64,000 nt of DNA. Source: Hydractinia symbiolongicarpus (taxonomy: Eukaryota; Cnidaria; Hydrozoa; Anthoathecata; Hydractiniidae). Positions within the stretch are counted from its first letter, which is position 1, and the number at the start of each line of letters is the position of its first letter. Both the position numbers and the translations under genes were made by a program. The stretch lies in assembly GCF_029227915.1 (NCBI RefSeq), contig NC_079886.1:28126501-28190500 (forward strand), read 5' to 3'. Shown in pieces: positions 41,441-51,808 of this stretch. Below the pieces are notes generated by a model that saw only the letters and a program-made list of their open reading frames with translations, searched no databases and was not told the origin of the DNA.

Positions 41441-44400
41441 AGTTTTCAAATATGATTTCATTTTTGATGAGACGCTGAATAAAAGGAGTTTAATCGCCGG
41501 CAAACGAAAACCCGCGATTTCCCGTAAATCCCGGCCTCGGCCCGTATAGTCAAAAGTATACAAAGAAAGTACCCAGGGAGTAAACTCATTTCCCGAACGA
41601 TTCTTTAAATCATTTTTCCACCACTAAAACGCATAAGACTTGTAGTTTTGAAAACTGATTTCATTTTTGATGAGACGATGAATAAAAGGAGTTTAATCTC
41701 CGGCAAACGAAAACCCGCGATTTACCCTAAATCCCAGAACCGGCCGGTATAGTCGAATGTATACAAAGAAAGTACGCAGGGAATAAACTCATTTCCCGAA
41801 CGATTCTTTAAATTATATTTTCACCACTAAAACGCATGAGTCTTGTAGTTTTCAAAAATGATTTCATTTTTGATGAGACGCTGAATAAAAGGAGTTTAAT
41901 CGCCGGCAAACGAAAACCCGCGATTTCCCGTAAATCCCGGACTCGGCCCGTATAGTCAAAAGTATACAAAGAAAGTACCCAGGGAGTAAACTCATTTCCC
42001 GAACGATTTTATAAATCATTTTTCCACCACTAAAACGCATAAGACTTGTAGTTTTCAAAACTGATTTCATTTTTGATGAGACGATGAATAAAAGGAGTTT
42101 AATCTCCGGCAAACGAAAACCCGCGATTTACCCTAAATCCCGGAACCGGCCGGTATAGTCGAATGTATACAAAGAAAGTACGCAGGAAATAAACTATTTT
42201 CCCGAACGATTCTTTAAATTATATTTTCACCACTAAAACGCATGAGTGTTGTAGTTTTCAAAAATGATTTCATTTTTGATGAGACGCTGAATAAAAGAAG
42301 TTTAATCGCCGGCAAACGAAAACCCGCGATTTCCCGTAAATCCCGGGCTTGGCCCGTATAGTCGAATGTATACAAAGGAAGTACCCAGGGAGTAAACTCA
42401 TTTCCCGAACGATTTTTAAACTATTTTTTTACCACTAAGACGCATGAGACTTGTAGTTTTCAAATATGATTTCATTTTTGATGAGACGCTGAATAAAAGG
42501 AGTTTAATCGCCGGCAAACGAAAACCCGCGATTTCCCGTAAATCCCGGGCTTGGCCCGTATAGTCGAATGTATACAAAGAAAGTACCCAGGGAGTAAACT
42601 CATTTCCCGAACAATTTTTTAAAATAATTTTTTACCACTAAGACGCATGAGACTTGTAGTTTTCAAAACTGATTTCATTTTTGATGAGACGCTGAATAAA
42701 AGGAGTTTAATCGCCGGCAAACGAAAACCCGCGATTTCCCGTAAATCCCGGCCTCGGCCCGTATAGTCAAAAGTATACAAAGAAAGTACCCAGGGAGTAA
42801 ACTCATTTCCCGAACGATTCTTTAAATCATTTTTCCACCACTAAAACGCATAAGACTTGTAGTTTTGAAAACTGATTTCATTTTTGATGAGACGATGAAT
42901 AAAAGGAGTTTAATCTCCGGCAAACGAAAACCCGCGATTTACCCTAAATCCCAGAACCGGCCGGTATAGTCGAATGTATACAAAGAAAGTACGCAGGGAA
43001 TAAACTCATTTCCCGAACGATTCTTTAAATTATATTTTCACCACTAAAACGCATGAGTCTTGTAGTTTTCAAATATGATTTCATTTTTGATGAGACGCTG
43101 AATAAAAGGAGTTTAATCGCCGGCAAACGAAAACCCGCGATTTCCCGTAAATCCCGGCCTCGGCCCGTATAGTCAAAAGTATACAAAGAAAGTACCCAGG
43201 GAGTAAACTCATTTCCCGAACGATTCTTTAAATCATTTTTCCACCACTAAAACGCATAAGACTTGTAGTTTTGAAAACTGATTTCATTTTTGATGAGACG
43301 ATGAATAAAAGGAGTTTAATCTCCGGCAAACGAAAACCCGCGATTTACCCTAAATCCCAGAACCGGCCGGTATAGTCGAATGTATACAAAGAAAGTACGC
43401 AGGGAATAAACTCATTTCCCGAACGATTCTTTAAATTATATTTTCACCACTAAAACGCATGAGTCTTGTAGTTTTCAAAAATGATTTCATTTTTGATGAG
43501 ACGCTGAATAAAAGGAGTTTAATCGCCGGCAAACGAAAACCCGCGATTTCCCGTAAATCCCGGACTCGGCCCGTATAGTCAAAAGTATACAAAGAAAGTA
43601 CCCAGGGAGTAAACTCATTTCCCGAACGATTTTATAAATCATTTTTCCACCACTAAAACGCATAAGACTTGTAGTTTTCAAAACTGATTTCATTTTTGAT
43701 GAGACGATGAATAAAAGGAGTTTAATCTCCGGCAAACGAAAACCCGCGATTTACCCTAAATCCCGGAACCGGCCGGTATAGTCGAATGTATACAAAGAAA
43801 GTACGCAGGAAATAAACTATTTTCCCGAACGATTCTTTAAATTATATTTTCACCACTAAAACGCATGAGTGTTGTAGTTTTCAAAAATGATTTCATTTTT
43901 GATGAGACGCTGAATAAAAGAAGTTTAATCGCCGGCAAACGAAAACCCGCGATTTCCCGTAAATCCCGGGCTTGGCCCGTATAGTTGAATGTATACAAAG
44001 AAAGTACCCAGGGAGTAAACTCATTTCCCGAACGATTTTTAAATTATTTTTTTACCACTAAGACGCATGAGACTTGTAGTTTTCAAATATGATTTCATTT
44101 TTGATGAGACGCTGAATAAAAGGAGTTTAATCGCCGGTAAACGAAAACCCGCGATTTCCCGTAAATCCCGGGCTTGGCCCGTATAGTCGAATGTATACAA
44201 AGGAAGTACCCAGGGAGTAAACTCATTTCCCGAACGATTTTTAAACTATTTTTTTACCACTAAGACGCATGAGACTTGTAGTTTTCAAATATGATTTCAT
44301 TTTTGATGAGACGCTGAATAAAAGGAGTTTAATCGCCGGCAAACGAAAACCCGCGATTTCCCGTAAATCCCGGGCTTGGCCCGTATAGTCGAATGTATAC

Positions 44401-44480
44401 AAAGAAAGTACCCAGGGAGTAAACTCATTTCCCGAACAATTTTTTAAAATAATTTTTTACCACTAAGACGCATGAGACTT
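41025..44480 (-). repeat. Higher-order repeat of 8 monomers (1623 bp), two copies
   Basis: The CCGGCCTCGG pair at 41126 and 41532 recurs at 42749 and 43155. The CAGGAAATAAACTATTTTCCC variant recurs near 42183 and 43806. An 82-codon frame at 41864-42112 recurs identically at 43487-43735. I regard those frames as repeat by-products. Confidence 0.78.
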
Positions 44481-46090
44481 GTAGTTTTCAAAACTGATTT
44501 CATTTTTGATGAGACGCTGAATAAAAGGAGTTTAATCGCCGGCAAACGAAAACCCGCGCTTTCCCGTATATCCCGGACTCGGCCCGTATAGTCGAATGTA
44601 TACAAAGAAAGTACCCAGGGAGTAAACTCATTTTCCGAACGATTTTTTAAATTATTTTTTCACCACTAAAACGCATGAGACTTGTAGTTTTCAAAAATGA
44701 TTTCATTTTTGATGAGACGCTGAATAAAAGGAGTTTAATCGCCGGCAAACAAAAACCCGGGAGTTCCCGTAAATCCCGGGCTTGACCCGTATAGTCGAAT
44801 GTATAGAAAGAAAGTAAACTGGGAGTAAACTCATTTCCCGAACGATTTTTTAAATTAATTTTTTTTCCACTAAATCGCATAAGACTTGTAGTTTTCAAAA
44901 ACGATTTCATTCTTGATGAGACGCTCAATAAAAGGAGTTTAATCTCCGGCAAACGAAAACCCGCGATTTCCCGTAAATCCAAGACTCGGCCTGTATAGTC
45001 AAATGTATACAAAGAAAGTACGCAGGGAGTAAACTCATTTCCCGAACGATTCTTTAAATTATTTTTCACCACTAAAACGCATGAGACTTGTAGTTTTCAA
45101 ATATGATTTCATTTTTGATGAGACGCTGAATAAAAGGAGTTTAATCGCCGGCAAACGAAAACCCGCGATTTCCCGTAAATCCCGGGCTTGGCCCGTATAG
45201 TCGAATGTATACAAAGGAAGTACCCAGGGAGTAAACTCATTTCCCGAACGATTTTTAAACTATTTTTTTACCACTAAGACGCATGAGACTTGTAGTTTTC
45301 AAATATGATTTCATTTTTGATGAGACGCTGAATAAAAGGAGTTTAATCGCCGGCAAACGAAAACCCGCGATTTCCCGTAAATCCCGGGCTTGGCCCGTAT
45401 AGTCGAATGTATACAAAGAAAGTACCCAGGGAGTAAACTCATTTCCCGAACAATTTTTTAAAATAATTTTTTACCACTAAGACGCATGAGACTTGTAGTT
45501 TTCAAAACTGATTTCATTTTTGATGAGACGCTGAATAAAAGGAGTTTAATCGCCGGCAAACGAAAACCCGCGCTTTCCCGTATATCCCGGACTCGGCCCG
45601 TATAGTCGAATGTATACAAAGAAAGTACCCAGGGAGTAAACTCATTTTCCGAACGATTTTTTAAATTATTTTTTCACCACTAAAACGCATGAGACTTGTA
45701 GTTTTCAAAAATGATTTCATTTTTGATGAGACGCTGAATAAAAGGAGTTTAATCGCCGGCAAACAAAAACCCGGGAGTTCCCGTAAATCCCGGGCTTGAC
45801 CCGTATAGTCGAATGTATAGAAAGAAAGTAAACTGGGAGTAAACTCATTTCCCGAACGATTTTTTAAATTAATTTTTTTTCCACTAAATCGCATAAGACT
45901 TGTAGTTTTCAAAAACGATTTCATTCTTGATGAGACGCTGAATAAAAGGAGTTTAATCTCCGGCAAACGAAAACCCGCGATTTCCCGTAAATCCAAGACT
46001 CGGCCCGTATAGTCAAATGTATACAAAGAAAGTACGCAGGGAGTAAACTCATTTCCCGAACGATTCTTTAAATTATTTTTCACCACTAAA
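44060..46090 (-). repeat. Higher-order repeat of 5 monomers (1014 bp), two copies
   Basis: AAAGGAAGTACCC lies at 44199 and 45213, and a pair of monomers containing AATTTTTTTTCCACTAAATCG recurs at 1014 bp. In each copy one junction is in phase by chance. This gives a 141-codon open frame across two monomers on the - strand, at 44647-45072 and 45661-46086. The frame has no recognisable domain and its repeat-like sequence is visible twice within it. I do not call it a gene. Confidence 0.75.
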
Positions 46091-49000
46091 ACGCATGAGA
46101 CTTGTAGTTTTTAAAAATAATTTCATTTTTGATGAGACGCTGAATAAAAGAAGTTTAATCGCCGGCAAACGAAAACCCGCGATTTCCCGTAAATCCCGGG
46201 CTTGGCCCGTATAGTCGAATGTATACAAAGAAAGTACCCAGGGAGTAAACTCATTTCCCGAACGATTTTTTAAATTATTTTTTTACCACTAAGACGCATG
46301 AGACTTGTAGTTTTCAAATATGATTTCATTTTTGATGAGACGCTGAATAAAAGGAGTTTAATCGCCGGCAAACGAAAACCCGCGATTTCCCGTAAATCCC
46401 GGACTCGGCCCGTATAGTCAAAAGTATACAAAGAAAGTACCCAGGGAGTAAACTCATTTCCCGAACGATTCTTTAAATCATTTTTCCACCACTAAAACGC
46501 ATAAGACTCGTAGTTTTCAAAACTGATTTCATTTTTGATGAGACGATGAATAAAAGGAGTTTAATCTCCGGCAAACGAAAACCCGCGATTTACCCTAAAT
46601 CCCGGAACCGGCCGGTATAGTCGAATGTATACAAAGAAAGTACGCAGGGAATAAACTCATTTCCCGAACGATTCTTTAAATTATATTTTCACCACTAAAA
46701 CGCATGAGTGTTGTAGTTTTCAAAAATGATTTCATATTTGATGAGACGCTGAATAAAAGAAGTTTAATCGCCGGCAAACGAAAACCCGCGATTTCCCGTA
46801 AATCCCGGGCTTGGCCCGTATAGTCGAATGTATACAAAGAAAGTACGCAGGGAGTAAACTCATTTCCCGAACGATTCTTTAAATTATATTTTCACCACTA
46901 AAACGCATGACACTTGTAGTTTTCAAAAATGATTTCATTTTTGATGAGACGCTGAATATAAGAAGTTTAATCGCCGGCAAACGAAAACCCGCGATTTCCC
47001 GTAAATCCCGGACTCGGCCCGTTTAGTCAAAAGTATACAAAGAAAGTACCCAGGGAGTAAACTCATTTCCCGAACGATTCTTTAAATCATTTTTCCACCA
47101 CTAAAACGCATAAGACTTGTAGTTTTCAAAACTGATTTCATTTTTGATGAGACGATGAATAAAAGGAGTTTAATCTCCGGCAAACGAAAACCCGCGATTT
47201 ACCCTAAATCCCGGAACCGGCCGGTATAGTCGAATGTATACAAAGAAAGTACGCAGGGAATAAACTCATTTCCCGAACAATTCTTTAAATTATATTTTCA
47301 CCACTAAAACGCATGAGTGTTGTAGTTTTCAAAAATGATTTCATTTTTGATGAGACGCTGAATAAAAGAAGTTTAATCGCCGGCAAACGAAAACCCGCGA
47401 TTTCCCGTAAATCCCGGGCTTGGCCCGTATAGTCGAATGTATACAAAGAAAGTACCCAGGGAGTAAACTCATTTCCCGAACGATTTTTAAATTATTTTTT
47501 TACCACTAAGACGCATGAGACTTGTAGTTTTCAAATATGATTTCATTTTTGATGAGACGCTGAATAAAAGGAGTTTAATCGCCGGCAAACGAAAACCCGC
47601 GATTTCCCGTAAATCCCGGGCTTGGCCCGTATAGTCGAATGTATACAAAGAAAGTACCCAGGGAGTAAACTCATTTCCCGAACAATTTTTTAAATTATTT
47701 TTTTACCACTAAGACGCATGGGACTTGTAGTTTTCAAATATGATTTCATTTTTGATGAGACGCTGAATAAAAGGAGTTTAATCGCCGGCAAACGAAAACC
47801 CGCGATTTCCCGTAAATCCCGGCCTCGGCCCGTATAGTCAAAAGTATACAAAGAAAGTACCCAGGGAGTAAACTCATTTCCCGAACGATTCTTTAAATCA
47901 TTTTTCCACCACTAAAACGCATAAGACTTGTAGTTTTGAAAACTGATTTCATTTTTGATGAGACGATGAATAAAAGGAGTTTAATCTCCGGCAAACGAAA
48001 ACCCGCGATTTACCCTAAATCCCAGAACCGGCCGGTATAGTCGAATGTATACAAAGAAAGTACGCAGGGAATAAACTCATTTCCCGAACGATTCTTTAAA
48101 TTATATTTTCACCACTAAAACGCATGAGTCTTGTAGTTTTCAAATATGATTTCATTTTTGATGAGACGCTGAATAAAAGGAGTTTAATCGCCGGCAAACG
48201 AAAACCCGCGATTTCCCGTAAATCCCGGCCTCGGCCCGTATAGTCAAAAGTATACAAAGAAAGTACCCAGGGAGTAAACTCATTTCCCGAACGATTCTTT
48301 AAATCATTTTTCCACCACTAAAACGCATAAGACTTGTAGTTTTGAAAACTGATTTCATTTTTGATGAGACGATGAATAAAAGGAGTTTAATCTCCGGCAA
48401 ACGAAAACCCGCGATTTACCCTAAATCCCAGAACCGGCCGGTATAGTCGAATGTATACAAAGAAAGTACGCAGGGAATAAACTCATTTCCCGAACGATTC
48501 TTTAAATTATATTTTCACCACTAAAACGCATGAGTCTTGTAGTTTTCAAAAATGATTTCATTTTTGATGAGACGCTGAATAAAAGGAGTTTAATCGCCGG
48601 CAAACGAAAACCCGCGATTTCCCGTAAATCCCGGACTCGGCCCGTATAGTCAAAAGTATACAAAGAAAGTACCCAGGGAGTAAACTCATTTCCCGAACGA
48701 TTTTATAAATCATTTTTCCACCACTAAAACGCATAAGACTTGTAGTTTTCAAAACTGATTTCATTTTTGATGAGACGATGAATAAAAGGAGTTTAATCTC
48801 CGGCAAACGAAAACCCGCGATTTACCCTAAATCCCGGAACCGGCCGGTATAGTCGAATGTATACAAAGAAAGTACGCAGGAAATAAACTATTTTCCCGAA
48901 CGATTCTTTAAATTATATTTTCACCACTAAAACGCATGAGTGTTGTAGTTTTCAAAAATGATTTCATTTTTGATGAGACGCTGAATAAAAGAAGTTTAAT

Positions 49001-51202
49001 CGCCGGCAAACGAAAACCCGCGATTTCCCGTAAATCCCGGGCTTGGCCCGTATAGTTGAATGTATACAAAGAAAGTACCCAGGGAGTAAACTCATTTCCC
49101 GAACGATTTTTAAATTATTTTTTTACCACTAAGACGCATGAGACTTGTAGTTTTCAAATATGATTTCATTTTTGATGAGACGCTGAATAAAAGGAGTTTA
49201 ATCGCCGGCAAACGAAAACCCGCGATTTCCCGTAAATCCCGGGCTTGGCCCGTATAGTCAAATGTATACAAAGGAAGTACCCAGGGAGTAAACTCATTTC
49301 CCCAACGATTTTTAAACTATTTTTTTACCACTAAGACGCATGAGACTTGTAGTTTTCAAATATGATTTCATTTTTGATGAGACGCTGAATAAAAGGAGTT
49401 TAATCGCCGGCAAACGAAAACCCGCGATTTCCCGTAAATCCCGGGCTTGGCCCGTATAGTCGAATGTATACAAAGAAAGTACCCAGGGAGTAAACTCATT
49501 TCCCGAACAATTTTTTAAAATAATTTTTTACCACTAAGACGCATGAGACTTGTAGTTTTCAAATATGATTTTATTTTTGATGAGACGCTGAATAAATGGA
49601 GTTTAATCGCCGGCAAACGAAAACCCGCGATTTCCCGTAAATCCCGGACTCGGCCCGTATAGTCAAAAGTATACAAAGAAAGTACCCAGGGAGTAAACTC
49701 ATTTCCCGAACGATTCTTTAAATCATTTTTCCACCACTAAAACGCATAAGACTTTTAGTTTTGAAAACTGATTTCATTTTTGATGAGACGATGAATAAAA
49801 GGAGTTTAATCTCCGGTAAACGAAAACCCGCGATTTACCCTAAATCCCAGAACCGGCCGGTATAGTCGAATGTATACAAAGAAAGTACGCAGGGAATAAA
49901 CTCATTTCCCGAACGATTCTTTAAATTATATTTTCACCACTAAAACGCATGAGTCTTGTAGTTTTCAAAAATGATTTCATTTTTGATGAGACGCTGAATA
50001 AAAGGAGTTTAATCGCCGGCAAACGAAAACCCGCGATTTCCCGTAAATCCCGGACTCGGCCCGTATAGTCAAAAGTTTACAAAGAAAGTACCCAGGGAGT
50101 AAACTCATTTCCCGAACGATTTTTTAAATCATTTTTCCACCACTAAAACGCATAAGACTTGTAGTTTTCAAAACTGATTTCATTTTTGATGAGACGATGA
50201 ATAAAAGGAGTTTAATCTCCGGCAAACGAAAACCCGCGATTTACCTTAAATCCCGGAACCGGCCGGTATAGTCGAATGTATACAAAGAAAGTACGCAGGG
50301 AATAAACTCATTTCCCGATCGATTCTTTAAATTATATTTTCACCACTAAAACGCATGAGTGTTGTAGTTTTCAAAAATGATTTCATTTTTGATGAGACGA
50401 TGAATAAAAGGAGTTTAATCGCCGGCCAACGAAAACCCGCGATTTACCCTAAATCCCGGAACCGGCCGGTATAGTCAAATGTATACAAAGAAAGTACGCA
50501 GGGAGTAAACTCATTTCCCGAACGATTTTTTAAATTATTTTTTTACCACTAAGACGCATGAGACTTGTAGTTTTCAAATATGATTTCATTTTTGATGAAA
50601 CGCTGAATAAAAGGAGTTTAATCGCCGGCCAACGAAAACCCGCGATTTCCCGTAAATCCCGGACTCGGCCCGTATAGTCAAAAGTATACAAAGAAAGTAC
50701 CCAGGGAGTAAACTCATTTCCCGAACGATTCTTTAAATCATTTTTCCACCACTAAAACGCATAAGACTTGTAGTTTTGAAAACTGATTTCATTTTTGATG
50801 AGACGCTGAATAAAAGGAGTTTAATCTCCTGCAAACGAAAACCCGCGATTTACCCTAAATCCCGGAACCGGCCGGTATAGTCGAATGTATACAAAGAAAG
50901 TACGCAGGGAATAAACTCATTTCCCGAACGATTCTTTAAATCATTTTTCCACCACTAAAACGCATAAGACTTGTAGTTTTGAAAACTGATTTCATTTTTG
51001 ATGAGACGATGAATAAAAGGAGTTTAATCTCCGGCAAACGAAAACCCGCGATTTACCCTAAATCCCAGAACCGGCCGGTATAGTCGAATGTATACAAAGA
51101 AAGTACGCAGGGAATAAACTCATTTCCCGAACGATTCTTTAAATTATATTTTCACCACTAAAACGCATGAGTCTTGTAGTTTTTAAAAATGATTTCATTT
51201 TT

Positions 51203-51748
51203 ATCATAATTATGGGTGATTTAAACATGGAAATAAGTGACACAGATTTCGAAAACTTCATTTCAACATACGACCTCCATAGACTAATCAAATCACCAAC
51301 CTGCTTTAAGTCAAGTACTTCGCCTTCTTGCATTGATCACATATTAACAAATCAACCAAATTTCTTTAAAAATAGTGTAACAATCGAAACTGGCATATCA
51401 GATTGGCATTTATTTGTTGGAAGTGTGATGAGAATGAACGTGATTAAAGGCGACCCAATTGTGAAACACTACAGAAATTACAACAAAATTGACTACTTTG
51501 ATTTTGAAAGAACATTATCAATGAACTTTTTGAAATTACTTGAGAACAATTACGACTTTAACCAATTCAATTTATGCATCACGTCTACGCTAAACCATTT
51601 TGCACCATTGAAAAAGAAAATACTAAGATTCAATAACGCACCTTTTATCACCAAGGAGCTTCGCAAAGCTATTATGCACAGATCCAAACTTCGTCGCATA
51701 TATAACAAATCACGATCAAAAGAAAATTGGTCCAACTTCACTAGATAG
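51203..51748 (+). pseudogene. LINE endonuclease domain, C-terminal fragment (copy 1)
   Basis: The reading frame opens at an ATG at 51167 that lies in the satellite. Its first 12 residues (MSLVVFKNDFIF) are satellite-encoded and the LINE part begins after them. Counting from that Met, GDLN is at residues 17-20, CIDHILTN at 55-62 and SDWH at 78-81. These match the GDFN, conserved Asp and SDH positions of the apurinic/apyrimidinic-type endonuclease/exonuclease/phosphatase domain of LINEs. The catalytic Glu region upstream is missing, so nicking activity is not expected. The tail is basic (KLRRIYNKSRSKENW), typical of the linker before the RT. The frame ends at TAG 51746-51748. The frame continues without shift into the RT after 60 bases, so the stop is a single nonsense change in one original ORF2. 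Confidence 0.85.
51746..51748 (+). other. In-frame amber codon splitting ORF2 (copy 1)
   Basis: TAG follows NFTR and is followed in the same frame by RNYCVSLLRK and, 60 bases downstream, by the RT methionine at 51809. A one-base change from CAG (Gln) is the likely origin. The same codon is present at 60009-60011 in copy 2. Confidence 0.8.
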
Positions 51749-51808
51749 AGAAACTACTGTGTTTCCTTATTACGAAAAACCAGACGTTCGTATTTCAAGG
51801 GTTTACGT

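Larger units (their letters stand above)
40420..49551 (-). repeat. Long-range block duplication, offsets 6694 and 5071 bp
   Basis: Positions 40420-42360 correspond to 47114-49054 at 6694 bp; the shared CGCATGGGAC lies at 41021 and 47715. Positions 42670-44480 correspond to 47741-49551 at 5071 bp, sharing ATAGTTGAATG (43981 and 49052), AAAGGAAGTAC (44199 and 49270) and CAATTTTTTAAAATAA (44436 and 49507). The difference between offsets (1623 bp) equals the local 8-monomer repeat. A single long duplication plus gain or loss of one 8-mer explains both. Confidence 0.75.
8318..51202 (-). repeat. Satellite array, segment B (same monomer, reverse orientation)
   Basis: About 211 monomers are oriented opposite to segment A and run without interruption up to the first LINE. 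The reverse-complement landmarks (GGGAGTAAACTCATTTCCC, GACGCTGAATAAAAG, CCGGCAAACG, CGGGCTTGGCCCG) recur every 202-203 bp. The whole stretch is satellite and I see no gene in it. Small open frames of 61-141 codons recur with the repeat and change with subfamily. Most monomers here carry AATAAA on the + strand, within GCTGAATAAAAGG. Confidence 0.97.

Noticed and set aside
1-51202. Regularly spaced repeats that could suggest a CRISPR array
   Set aside because: The repeat unit is the entire 202-203 bp with no unique spacers between short repeats, and there are no cas genes. It is a tandem satellite.
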